A DNA stretch of 64,000 bases from CAVQZA01 sp963718355 (GTDB lineage Bacteria > Actinomycetota > Thermoleophilia > Gaiellales > Gaiellaceae). Below the pieces are notes generated by a model. It saw only the letters and a list, made by a program, of their open reading frames with translations. It had not been told where the DNA came from and made no database searches. Both the position numbers and the translations under genes were made by a program. Every line of letters begins with the position of its first letter. The first letter of the stretch is position 1. This document shows, in pieces, positions 16,739-24,732 of this stretch. The stretch covers positions 62,001 through 126,000 of the forward strand of contig CAVQZA010000010.1 of NCBI GenBank assembly GCA_963718355.1, written 5' to 3'.

Positions 16739-17847
16739 TGCGGATTTCGGCCATCGAGACGCTCCACTACCGGTTCGGGTTCGACCCGCCGTTCCGCGCC
16801 GCCTGGGATCCGGTGACGCGCGCGGAGCAGGACGCGACCATCGTCGCGGTGCACACCGACGAGGGGATCACCGGCTATGCGAGCGGCGACCACCTGCCCG
16901 ACCGCGAGCTGCTCGAGCGCCATCTCATCGGCGTCGATCCGCTGCGCACCGAGGTCGTGCGCGAGGTCGTCGAGACGGTCGACTTCCACGGCAGCCGGCC
17001 CTGGACGGTCGAGGCGGCGGTCTGGGACGTGGCCGGACGAGCGCTGGACGCGCCGCTCTGGAAGCTCCTCGGCGGGCGCTCCGAACTAATGCTCGCCTAC
17101 GCCTCGAGCGGCCAGCTCGTCGAGCCGGGTGAGCGTGCGCGTCGTTGCGTCGAGCTTCGCGACCGCGGCGTCCGCGCGGTCAAGCTCCGCTTCCACAACG
17201 CCGACTGGCGCGACGACGTCGCGGTGGTCGAGCAGGTTCGCGACGCCGTGGGCTCGGAGCTCGAGATCATGGTCGACGCGAATCAGGGCTGGCGGATGCC
17301 CGGCGATCGCGCGCCGCGCTGGGACGTGGGCACGGCGGCGCAGTGCGCCCGCGCGCTCGAGCCGCTCGGTGTCTACTGGCTCGAGGAGCCGCTGCGCACC
17401 GACGATCTGGACGGCTACGCGGCGCTGCGTCGGCTCACGACGCTGCGGCTCGCGGCGGGCGAGATGGCGCGCTCCGCGCAGGAGGCGCGCGACCTCGTGC
17501 TCCGCGGCGGCGTCGACATCGTCCAGACCGACGCGGTGCTCGCGCTCGGGATCGCCGGTTGCCGGCGGATCGCGGCGCTCGCCGATCTCACGGGCCGAGC
17601 CTGGTCGCCGCACACGTGGTCGAACGGCTACGGCCTCGTCGTGAACCTCCACCTCGCGCTCGCTGTCTCGACGGTTCCGTACGTCGAGGTGCCGTTCGAC
17701 CCGCCCGACTGGACGGCCGAGCGGCGCGACTGGCTGTTGCCCGAGCCGATCGCGATCGCGGCGGACGGGACGATCGCGCCTCCGCCCGGGCCCGGGCTCG
17801 GCGTCACGCCCGACTTCGACGCACTCGAGCAGTGGCGGGTCCGCTGA
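16738..17847 (+). CDS. Enolase-superfamily enzyme, mandelate-racemase type
   Basis: The 369-residue protein has the capping domain (about 1-125) and an (alpha/beta) barrel with metal ligands in VDANQGW (about 180), WLEEPL (about 218) and AAGEMA (about 242). SPHTWSNG near 285 supplies the His base typical of the mandelate racemase group, while the other base position reads K-L-R instead of K-x-K. Such enzymes abstract a proton alpha to a carboxylate, usually dehydrating or racemising an acid sugar. It is embedded with one-nucleotide spacing in the importer/Fae operon. The substrate is unknown. Confidence 0.82.
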   Translation: MRISAIETLHYRFGFDPPFRAAWDPVTRAEQDATIVAVHTDEGITGYASGDHLPDRELLERHLIGVDPLRTEVVREVVETVDFHGSRPWTVEAAVWDVAGRALDAPLWKLLGGRSELMLAYASSGQLVEPGERARRCVELRDRGVRAVKLRFHNADWRDDVAVVEQVRDAVGSELEIMVDANQGWRMPGDRAPRWDVGTAAQCARALEPLGVYWLEEPLRTDDLDGYAALRRLTTLRLAAGEMARSAQEARDLVLRGGVDIVQTDAVLALGIAGCRRIAALADLTGRAWSPHTWSNGYGLVVNLHLALAVSTVPYVEVPFDPPDWTAERRDWLLPEPIAIAADGTIAPPPGPGLGVTPDFDALEQWRVR

Positions 17848-18962
17848 AGATTCGCGCGGCCGTCCTGCACGAGCCGCGCACGCCGCTCGTCGTCGAGGAG
17901 GTCGAGCTTGACCCGCCGAAGGCGCACGAGGTGCTGGTGAAGGTCGCCGCGGCGGGCGTGTGCCATTCCGACCTGCACCTGGCCGAGGGTGCGCTCGGGG
18001 ACGGCCGCTGGCCGATCGTGCTCGGCCACGAGGGCGCCGGCGTCGTCGAGGCGGTGGGGGAGGGCGTGACGCATGTGCAGCCGGGCGATCCGGTCGGCTT
18101 CTGCTTCGTCCCGTCGTGCCGCGAGTGCGCCGCGTGCCGCGCCGGCCACTTCACGATGTGCGAGCCCGCCGGGGTGAACGGCCCCGCCGGGATGCTGATG
18201 GACGGCACCTCGCGCCTCTCGCTCGACGGCGTGACGCTCCAGCACGGCCTGATGACGGCGTGCTTCGCCGAGCGGACGGTCGTCGCCGCGAACGGCGCGG
18301 TGCCGCTGCCGTCGAAGCTGCCGCTGTGGCAGGCGGCGCTGCTCGGCTGCGGGGTGATCACCGGCTTCGGCGCGGTGCGGAACGTCGCGCGCGTGCTGCC
18401 GGGCGAGAGCGTGTGCGTGATCGGCTGCGGCGGCGTCGGGTTGCAGGTGATCGCCGCCGCGAAGCTCGCGGGCGCCGACCCGATCGTCGCCGTCGACCGC
18501 GACCCGGCGAAGTACGAGCTCGCGCTGCAGCGCGGCGCGACGCATGCCGTCGAGCCGTCGGTCGAGGCGATTCGCGCGATCGCCGACGGCTTCGACCACG
18601 CGATCGAGGTCGTCGGCCGCGCCGAGACGATGCGTCTCGCGTGGGACGTCCTTCGCGCCGGCGCGACTGCAGTTGTCGTCGGTCTCGCGCCGAAGGGCGT
18701 CGAGGTCGCTCTGCCGGCGATCGAGTTCCTGTCCGACAAGGGAATCCGCGGCTCGTACTACGGCTCGGGCGATCCCGCCGCCGACCTCGTCGCCCTCGCG
18801 CAGCTCGACCTGCAGCTCGACGAGGTCGTGAGCCACGTCACCGATCTCGACGGCGTCAACGGCGCCCTCGACCGACTAAGGCGAGGCGAGGGCGCGCGAA
18901 CGATCGTGGTGCTCGACGCCGCGCTCGCGGGAGCGCCCACGCGAGACGCGGGAGCCGCATGA
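17832..18962 (+). CDS. Zinc-dependent alcohol dehydrogenase (class III-like), second copy
   Basis: The 376-residue protein is a clear paralogue of the dehydrogenase at 15102: GVCHSDL and GHEGAG for catalytic zinc, CRECAACRAGHFTMC for structural zinc, GCGGVGLQV for NAD. It begins at GTG 17832 inside the end of the upstream gene (16-bp overlap). Two copies of one enzyme type in an operon suggest successive oxidation steps or two related alcohols. Its final codons overlap the start of an aldehyde dehydrogenase remnant, hinting that an alcohol-to-aldehyde-to-acid sequence was once encoded here. Confidence 0.8.
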   Translation: MAGPLKIRAAVLHEPRTPLVVEEVELDPPKAHEVLVKVAAAGVCHSDLHLAEGALGDGRWPIVLGHEGAGVVEAVGEGVTHVQPGDPVGFCFVPSCRECAACRAGHFTMCEPAGVNGPAGMLMDGTSRLSLDGVTLQHGLMTACFAERTVVAANGAVPLPSKLPLWQAALLGCGVITGFGAVRNVARVLPGESVCVIGCGGVGLQVIAAAKLAGADPIVAVDRDPAKYELALQRGATHAVEPSVEAIRAIADGFDHAIEVVGRAETMRLAWDVLRAGATAVVVGLAPKGVEVALPAIEFLSDKGIRGSYYGSGDPAADLVALAQLDLQLDEVVSHVTDLDGVNGALDRLRRGEGARTIVVLDAALAGAPTRDAGAA

Positions 18963-19133
18963 GGACGACAGTCGCCGACCCGCTCGTGGTCTGCGTGAAC
19001 GCCTTGGACAAAAGGCGACTTCACGTCCCCGTTCGTCGGCTTCAAACAGTCAGGCTTCGGGCGAGACAAGTCGATCCACTCGCTGGACAAGTTCACCGAC
19101 CTGAAGGCGATCTGGATCGAAGTCGGTGACTGA
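18959..19133 (+). pseudogene. Aldehyde dehydrogenase C-terminal remnant with frameshift
   Basis: After an ATG overlapping the preceding stop, the frame reads VNALDK and then loses sense. Shifting one frame at the AAAA run (19010-19013) gives GDFTSPFVGFKQSGFGRDKS followed by HSLDKFTDLKAIW and a stop at 19131. That is the universal C-terminus of gamma-aminobutyraldehyde-type aldehyde dehydrogenases (V-N-x-x-D-x-GD, K-Q-S-G-x-G-R-D). About 430 N-terminal residues are missing and one extra A breaks the remaining frame. It is a decayed relic at the end of the operon, next to the toxin-antitoxin islet. Confidence 0.8.
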
Positions 19134-19178
19134 GGCGCCAGCTATTACCAGCCCAGCCTGGAGCGCGATCGAAGCAAA

Positions 19179-19868
19179 TCAGCTGTCCGGGGAAACCACC
19201 AATGCACTAAAGCGCTCTAAGGCCGCCGGGCGGCGCGCTTGGCTTGCCCCGTCTGGCATCAGGGCTCCCGCAACGCCGGAAGCGAAGTTTTCGTCGCCAA
19301 GCATTTGATCAATTTCACAAGCAATGAAGTCCCTGACTTCAAACGCTGCTTCTGCGACTTCAGCGACCAACCTCTCGCGGCCGTCAATCAAGCGCACAAT
19401 GTCTTCGAAGTCAACGCTTGCGAGATAGTCACCGCGTCCACGGTCGCGGAATGCCTCAAGTTTCGTCGCGAGAAGATACGGAGGCGTCACGGCTCGGATC
19501 TCGCGGCCTGATGGCAGTTTGACCAACTCCGCGGCTTCGATCGCTTGTCCGTACCAGCGATTTGTGAATCCTAAGATCTCGACCTCTGTCGGCATGACAT
19601 CGAGAATCAAGCCTTCGTGCCGCCATCGACAGATGACTTCCGACCCCGCGTCTTCCTGAAAACCAAGCTTCCGAAGTCGCTCTCCGAGGTCGTAGTAGCC
19701 AATTGTTGTGTTCACGACGGCGATGACGTCGACGTCTAGCGTCGCGCGTGGCTCGGGCGCACCAGGGTCGTCAATCCAGAGAAACAGACTCGCGCCACCG
19801 AGGAAGGCGATCTCGTCGAGCAGTGGCGCGACGCGCTCAGCCGCCAATTCGAGTAGCGCGACACTCAC
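19179..19868 (-). CDS. AbiEii-like nucleotidyltransferase toxin
   Basis: The 229-residue protein has the minimal nucleotidyltransferase core: GGAS at residues 24-27 and the metal pair D45-x-D47 in TLDVDV. The AbiEii/MenT pattern continues with TPPYLLATKLEAFRDRGRGDY near 150, where Lys and Asp recur in the family. Relatives modify tRNA acceptor ends and arrest growth unless balanced by a cognate antitoxin. It overlaps the upstream gene by 4 bp. This stretch is visibly less GC-rich than its neighbours and uses codons rare elsewhere in the window, indicating acquisition by transfer. Confidence 0.75.
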   Translation of the reverse strand: MSVALLELAAERVAPLLDEIAFLGGASLFLWIDDPGAPEPRATLDVDVIAVVNTTIGYYDLGERLRKLGFQEDAGSEVICRWRHEGLILDVMPTEVEILGFTNRWYGQAIEAAELVKLPSGREIRAVTPPYLLATKLEAFRDRGRGDYLASVDFEDIVRLIDGRERLVAEVAEAAFEVRDFIACEIDQMLGDENFASGVAGALMPDGASQARRPAALERFSALVVSPDS

Positions 19869-20368
19869 GACTGCCGCCGCGCCCGTGCGAAGAGCAGGGT
19901 ATGAGCCTCCCGCCTAACCCGTGCGTCTGGTAGTCGTAGGGCGTCGATTAGGGCAAACCGCTCGTGCAGCCTGGGATCCAGGATCGCGGCCGCAGGTGCC
20001 GCGGGATGCAAGGGCTCCAGAGCTATCCCCCGAACATTTCCGGCCGGATAGGCCCAAACAGGTGGAGGGGCATTGCTTGGCGCGAGTACGTCTCGGAGTG
20101 GAGCAGCCGCCCAGGCGGTCTCGATGCCTCTCGACTCACCCTTGAAGCGCGCAGGGAAGACATATCTGAGCCCGTGCGATAGAAACTCGTCCGCCTGAGC
20201 GACAGCGACGGCCCGGCCAAAGGCAAGCTGTACTTCTTCTAATCGCCTGATGCTCCGATGTACCGAGGCAACATCGAGCGTGAGGGACTCCGCGATGTTT
20301 TGGAGCGTCAGCCCCTCCACATCATCGAAGAGTCGAGCCAGAACGAGGATGTCTTGGCCCCGCAGCAT
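19865..20368 (-). CDS. AbiEi-like antitoxin with winged-helix N-terminus
   Basis: The 167-residue partner of the nucleotidyltransferase begins with a helix-turn-helix (about 5-60; LTLQNIAESLTLDVASVHRS), followed by a mixed domain. Gene order and the 4-bp overlap fit type IV AbiE modules, where the antitoxin represses its own promoter. TATGCT lies six bases before the ATG, so the message is probably leaderless. Direct antitoxin activity is inferred from the pairing; sequence similarity to characterised AbiEi proteins is weak by eye. Confidence 0.6.
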   Translation of the reverse strand: MLRGQDILVLARLFDDVEGLTLQNIAESLTLDVASVHRSIRRLEEVQLAFGRAVAVAQADEFLSHGLRYVFPARFKGESRGIETAWAAAPLRDVLAPSNAPPPVWAYPAGNVRGIALEPLHPAAPAAAILDPRLHERFALIDALRLPDARVRREAHTLLFARARRQS

Positions 20369-20374
20369 CGGGCA

Positions 20375-20402
20375 AGCATAGCCCGAATTTCAATTTGTGA
20401 AA
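20375..20402 (-). promoter_or_regulatory. Toxin-antitoxin promoter and inverted-repeat operator
   Basis: On the minus strand TATGCT (20380-20375) is a -10 box six bases before the antitoxin ATG. Behind it is the AT-rich inverted repeat TTTCA-ATTTG-TGAAA (20388-20402), with a wider ATTTCA/TGAAAT symmetry reaching 20410. AbiEi antitoxins bind inverted repeats in this position. Confidence 0.5.
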
Positions 20403-20460
20403 AATGAAATACGCCGAGTCGGAAGGCAGTTAGTTGCCGAGCTGCTTGACGGCGGCTTGG

Positions 20461-20628
20461 TCACCTGCGATAGAGCAGGTGCCAGGCCGTCAGGAAGCTC
20501 ACGCTCATCACCACGAGGAGCAGGAGCCGCGTCGGCTCGACCACGGTGAACGGCAGGCCGGCGGTGCCGTGGTGCTTCGTCACGAGCGCCGCGGCTCTCA
20601 GGCCTGCTACTGAGAACAGCACGTTCAC
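20461..20628 (-). CDS. Possible 55-residue single-pass membrane protein
   Basis: The 317-bp gap between the toxin-antitoxin pair and the dehydratase holds one open frame on the minus strand. It runs from GTG 20628 to TGA 20461 and encodes 55 residues with one hydrophobic helix (RLLLLVVMSVSFLTAWHLL near the C-terminus). There is no clear ribosome binding site and no recognised family. It could be a real small gene or a remnant; nothing else is seen in this stretch. Confidence 0.3.
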   Translation of the reverse strand: MNVLFSVAGLRAAALVTKHHGTAGLPFTVVEPTRLLLLVVMSVSFLTAWHLLYRR

Positions 20629-20685
20629 AGCGCTTCGAGGATAGCGCGGCGCCCGCAGCCCTCATCCACCTGTTAGGAATGAGCC

Positions 20686-22467
20686 ATGCAGAATCTCCGC
20701 TCGCAGGCCTGGTTCGACAACCCAGCCAACGTGGACATGACTGCGCTCTACCTCGAGCGCACGATGAACTACGGGCTCTCGCTCGACGAGCTCCAGTCGG
20801 GACGGCCGATCATCGGGATCGCGCAGACCGGCTCCGACATCACGCCCTGCAACCGCCACCACCTCCAGCTCGCGACGCGCACGCGCGACGGGATTCGCGA
20901 GGCCGGCGGCATCCCGTTCGAGTTTCCGATCCACCCGATCCAGGAGACCTGCAAGCGCCCGACCGCGATGCTCGACCGCAACCTGCAATACCTCTCGCTG
21001 GTCGAGATCCTCTACGGCTACCCGATCGACGGCGTCGTGCTCACCACCGGCTGCGACAAGACGACGCCCGCGCAGATCATGGCCGCGGCGACTGTGGACA
21101 TTCCGGCCATCGTCTTGTCGGGCGGGCCGATGCTGAACGGCTGGCACAACGGCGAGCGCACGGGCTCCGGCACGATCGTCTGGACGGCGCGCGAGATGAT
21201 GGCCCGCGGCGAGATCGACGCGCGCGGCTTCACCGAGCTGATCGCCTCGTCCGCGCCCTCGGCCGGCCACTGCAACACGATGGGCACCGCGTCGACGATG
21301 AACTCGCTCGCCGAGGCGCTCGGGATGAGCCTGCCCGGCTGCGCCGCGATTCCCGCGCCGCACCGCGACCGCCAGGAGATGGCGTACTGGACGGGCAAGC
21401 GCATCGTGGACATGGTCCGCGAGGACCTGAAGCCCTCGGCCATCCTCACGAAGGCCGCGTTCGAGAACGCGATCGCCGTCTGCTCCGCGATCGGCGGCTC
21501 GACGAACGCACCGATCCAACTGAATGCGATCGCCCGCCACGTCGGCGTCGAGCTCGACAACGACGACTGGGAGCGCGTCGGCTACGAGGTGCCGCTGCTC
21601 GTGAACCTGCAGCCCGCGGGCGAGTACCTCGGCGAGGAGTACTACCGCGCGGGCGGCGTCCCGGCCGTCGTCGCCGAGCTGATCGCGATGGGCAAGATCG
21701 ACCGCTCGGCGATCACCGTCAACGGCAAGTCGCTCTACGACAACAACGAGGGGCGCTTCTCGAACGACCGCGACGTGATCAAGGCCCACGACGAGCCGCT
21801 CCGCCCGCACGCCGGATTCCTCAACCTCAAGGGCAACCTCTTCGACAGCGCGATCATGAAGACGTCGGTGATCCAGGACGAGTTCCGCGAGCGCTACCTC
21901 GAGAACCCGGAGGATCCCAACGCGTTCGAGGGCCGCGCCGTGGTCTTCGACGGGCCGGAGGACTACCACGCACGGATCGACGACCCGGCGCTCGCGATCA
22001 ACGAGAACACCGTGCTCGTGATCCGCGGCGTCGGCCCGATCGGCTATCCGGGCGCCGCGGAGGTCGTGAACATGCGCGCGCCGGACTATCTCCTCGAACA
22101 GGGCGTCCACCAGCTGCCGTGCATCGGCGACGGGCGCCAGTCCGGGACATCGGGCAGCCCGTCGATCCTCAACGCCTCGCCCGAAGCGGCGACCGGCGGC
22201 GGGCTCGCGTTGCTCCAGACCGGCGACCGGATCCGGGTCGACCTCGGCGAGCGCACCGCGAACATCCTGATCTCCGACGAGGAGCTGGCCGAGCGGCGTG
22301 CCGCGTTCGAGGCGGGCGGCGGCTACAAGTATCCGGAGAGCCAGACGCCGTGGCAGGAGATCCAGCGGGGCATGGTCGACGAGCTCTCGAACGGGATGGT
22401 GCTGAAGCCGGCGGTCAAGTATCAGCGCATCGCGGAGACCAAGGGGATCCCCCGGGACAACCACTGA
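20686..22467 (+). CDS. Sugar-acid dehydratase of the IlvD/EDD family (xylonate/arabonate type)
   Basis: The 593-residue protein has the three Fe-S cluster cysteines of the IlvD/EDD family: C55 (DITPCN), C123 (TTGCDKTTP) and C196 (SAGHCNTMG). Its length and the opening with NYGLSLDELQSGRP match pentonate/hexonate dehydratases rather than branched-chain IlvD. It would dehydrate a sugar acid such as xylonate or arabonate to the 2-keto-3-deoxy acid. The stop overlaps the start of a TIM-barrel isomerase, consistent with a sugar-acid pathway. The exact sugar is not readable from sequence. Confidence 0.85.
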   Translation: MQNLRSQAWFDNPANVDMTALYLERTMNYGLSLDELQSGRPIIGIAQTGSDITPCNRHHLQLATRTRDGIREAGGIPFEFPIHPIQETCKRPTAMLDRNLQYLSLVEILYGYPIDGVVLTTGCDKTTPAQIMAAATVDIPAIVLSGGPMLNGWHNGERTGSGTIVWTAREMMARGEIDARGFTELIASSAPSAGHCNTMGTASTMNSLAEALGMSLPGCAAIPAPHRDRQEMAYWTGKRIVDMVREDLKPSAILTKAAFENAIAVCSAIGGSTNAPIQLNAIARHVGVELDNDDWERVGYEVPLLVNLQPAGEYLGEEYYRAGGVPAVVAELIAMGKIDRSAITVNGKSLYDNNEGRFSNDRDVIKAHDEPLRPHAGFLNLKGNLFDSAIMKTSVIQDEFRERYLENPEDPNAFEGRAVVFDGPEDYHARIDDPALAINENTVLVIRGVGPIGYPGAAEVVNMRAPDYLLEQGVHQLPCIGDGRQSGTSGSPSILNASPEAATGGGLALLQTGDRIRVDLGERTANILISDEELAERRAAFEAGGGYKYPESQTPWQEIQRGMVDELSNGMVLKPAVKYQRIAETKGIPRDNH

Positions 22468-23300
22468 TGGGGCGGTTCCGGTACGCGTACAACTCGTTCT
22501 CGTACTACGGCGAGGAGATCGGGCTCTCGATCGAGCGCGTGGCGAGATTCGGCTACGACGCGATCGAGCTCGTCGGCGAGCCGGCGCAGTACGACGCGGC
22601 GCGGGTCAGGCAGCTCGCGGCGGACGCGGGGATCGCGGTCAGCTCGATCTCGTCGATGTACACGGCCGAGCGGGACCTCTGCAATCCGGATGCGGGGGTG
22701 CGGCGGAAAGCTGTGGACTACGTGCGCTCGGTCGCCGACCTCGCCGCCGAGACGGGCGCCGGCGTGGTCGTGATCGGCCCCTCGGCGGTGATGAAGACCG
22801 CGCGCCTCGCGCCGCCGGTGGACGAGCGCAAGTGGGCGATCGAAAGCATCCGCGAGGGCGGCGAGTACGCGGCGACGGTGGGCGTCGATGTCGCGCTCGA
22901 GCCGTGGAACCGCTACGAGACCTACTTCCTGAACCGGCTCGACCAGGCCGTCGAGCTCTGGCACGACGTCGGCCTGAAGAACGGCGGCGTGATGGGGGAC
23001 ACGTTCCACATGAACATCGAGGAGGCGTCGATCCCCGACGCGCTCCGAGCGGCCAAGGGCCTGCTCGCGCACGTCCACCTGGCCGACTCGAACCGCGCCG
23101 TCGCAGGCCGCGGCCACACCGACTTCAGGCCGATCCTCCGTGCGCTCGTCGACATCGACTACCGCGGCTACCTCAGCTTCGAGGTGATGGCGCCCTCGGG
23201 CGACCCGATGGGCATCCCCGCAGGCGCCGGCCCGGAGTCGTTCGACGCCGACACGAAGCAGGCGATCGACCACCTCAAGCAGATCGAGCTCGAGCTCTGA
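22467..23300 (+). CDS. Sugar phosphate isomerase/epimerase (xylose-isomerase-like TIM barrel)
   Basis: The 277-residue protein belongs to the AP_endonuc_2/D-tagatose-3-epimerase group: YDAIELVGEP near 31, VALEPWNRYET near 142 (metal Glu), GDTFHMNIEE near 177 (metal Asp and His), HLADSNR near 206 and a late Glu in LSFEVMAP. These residues form a divalent-metal site for ketose C3 epimerisation or isomerisation. It is translationally coupled to the sugar-acid dehydratase. The stop is followed ten bases later by the first copy of a paired palindromic repeat. Confidence 0.82.
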   Translation: MGRFRYAYNSFSYYGEEIGLSIERVARFGYDAIELVGEPAQYDAARVRQLAADAGIAVSSISSMYTAERDLCNPDAGVRRKAVDYVRSVADLAAETGAGVVVIGPSAVMKTARLAPPVDERKWAIESIREGGEYAATVGVDVALEPWNRYETYFLNRLDQAVELWHDVGLKNGGVMGDTFHMNIEEASIPDALRAAKGLLAHVHLADSNRAVAGRGHTDFRPILRALVDIDYRGYLSFEVMAPSGDPMGIPAGAGPESFDADTKQAIDHLKQIELEL

Positions 23301-23309
23301 CCCGAACTC

Positions 23310-23412
23310 AAATGCTCATGAGCACAACGTACCTTCTTGCTCGCGACGGAGCTCGATCCCTCGAGGCGAGCCTCGAATCTTCAAAGCCGAGACCAAATGC
23401 TCATGAGCACAA
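23310..23412. repeat. Paired palindromic repeat, first locus
   Basis: Two identical copies of AAATGCTCATGAGCACAA lie at 23310-23327 and 23395-23412, starts 85 nt apart. Each holds the perfect 12-bp palindrome TGCTCATGAGCA. The intervening DNA includes a TCGAGGC/GCCTCGA stem. A second pair with nearly the same spacing is at 32667-32771. Both pairs begin 10-11 bases after a plus-strand stop codon. The role is unknown. Confidence 0.8.
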
Positions 23413-23433
23413 GGTGATGTTCGAGCCCGCGTA

Positions 23434-24732
23434 CTAGTTCGGCGGGCCGGGCGACGCCACGCGTCGCGCGAGTGCGCTCCGACCTGCGAACGTCGCGTTC
23501 GGATACTCGGACTCGATGCGCAGCAGCCGGTTCCATTTCGCGGTGCGCTCGGAGCGCGTCGTCGAGCCGACCTTGAGCTGACCCGTGCACCAGCCGACCG
23601 CGAGATCGGCGAGCCAGCTGCCCTCGGTCTCGCCGGACCGGGCCGAGAGGACGGTGGCGTAGCCGGCGTCCCGCGCCATGACCACGACCCGCTGTGCCTC
23701 GGTGAGCGTGCCGATCTGGTTCGGTTTGACGAGCACCGCGTTCGCGATGCCCTCGCGGATGCCGGCGGCGAGCCTGGTCGGCGAGGTGACGAAGAGGTCG
23801 TCGCCGAGCAGCTGAATCCCGGCGAGCCGGGCCGTCGCAAGCCGCCATGCGTCGAGGTCGTCCTCGCCGGCAACGTCCTCGAGCGACACGATCGGATAGT
23901 CGCCGAGCCAGCCGGCGATCTCGTCGACGAGCTCGTCCGCGCGGAGCCTTCGGTTCTCGCTTGCGAGCACGTAGGAGCCGTCGACGAGGAGCTGCGTGGC
24001 GGCGACGTCCACGGCGATCGCGACCTCGGCACCAGGCTCGAGCCCGCTGCGCTCGATCCCCTCGAGCAGCACGTCGAGCGCTGCACGGTTCGACGGGAGG
24101 CGAGCCGCGAGGCCGCCTTCGTCGGCGACCAGCGCAACATCGTGTCCGCGCGCCTCGAGTACGGCCGCCGACGCGGCGCGTACGCGCGAGGCCCACTCGA
24201 TCGCCTCGGCGAACGTTGTCGCTCCGACCGGGACGACGAGGAAGTCCTGCACGTCGACCAGCCCGCCCGCGTGGGCGCCGCCCGAGATCACGTTCACCAT
24301 CGGCAGCGGCAAAAGCGGCTGCAGGTCGGGCGAGAGCGCGCGCCACAGCGGCAGGCCGACGCTCCGCGCGGCGGCGATCGCGCAGGCCACCGAGGCCGCG
24401 AGAACGGTGTTGGCGCCGAGCCGGGAGAGGTTCGGGCTGCCGTCGAGCGCGCGCAGGGCGGCATCGATTCCGGCCTGGTCGAGCACGTCATGACCGACGA
24501 GGGCAGGCTCGACCTCGGCCCGGAACGAGGCGACTGCATCACGGACGCCCTTGCCGGCGTAGCGATCTCCGCCGTCGCGGCGCTCGTGGGCCTCGTGGGT
24601 GCCGGTCGAGGCGCCCGACGGGACGATTGCCTGTCCCTCCGCGCCGCTCTCCGTTCGGATCGCGCAGGCGACGGTCGGCGTGCCGCGGGAGTCGAGCGCC
24701 TCCCACGCGACGACCCGTGCGATCAGGTCCAC
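23434..24732 (-). CDS. Enolase paralogue with altered active-site loop
   Basis: The 432-residue protein is full-length enolase: DSRGTPT near residue 14, loop SGASTG, GGAHAG (His kept), DEGG, metal ligands in VDVAAT, LEDV and GDDLF, and the catalytic Lys in VKPNQIGTLTE. However, the S-H-R-S loop reads SARSGETEG: the His that contacts the phosphate end of 2-phosphoglycerate is Ala364, and D-P-L after L-E is D-V-A. Glycolytic enolase usually keeps both. It ends a catabolic operon, starting inside the upstream kinase gene, so it may act on a different phosphorylated acid. GTG 24738 is an alternative start. Confidence 0.8.
   Translation of the reverse strand: MDLIARVVAWEALDSRGTPTVACAIRTESGAEGQAIVPSGASTGTHEAHERRDGGDRYAGKGVRDAVASFRAEVEPALVGHDVLDQAGIDAALRALDGSPNLSRLGANTVLAASVACAIAAARSVGLPLWRALSPDLQPLLPLPMVNVISGGAHAGGLVDVQDFLVVPVGATTFAEAIEWASRVRAASAAVLEARGHDVALVADEGGLAARLPSNRAALDVLLEGIERSGLEPGAEVAIAVDVAATQLLVDGSYVLASENRRLRADELVDEIAGWLGDYPIVSLEDVAGEDDLDAWRLATARLAGIQLLGDDLFVTSPTRLAAGIREGIANAVLVKPNQIGTLTEAQRVVVMARDAGYATVLSARSGETEGSWLADLAVGWCTGQLKVGSTTRSERTAKWNRLLRIESEYPNATFAGRSALARRVASPGPPN

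Noticed and set aside
19239..19511. A plus-strand protein opposite the AbiEii-like toxin
   Set aside because: It overlaps the toxin gene almost completely, has no ribosome binding site and no recognisable domain.
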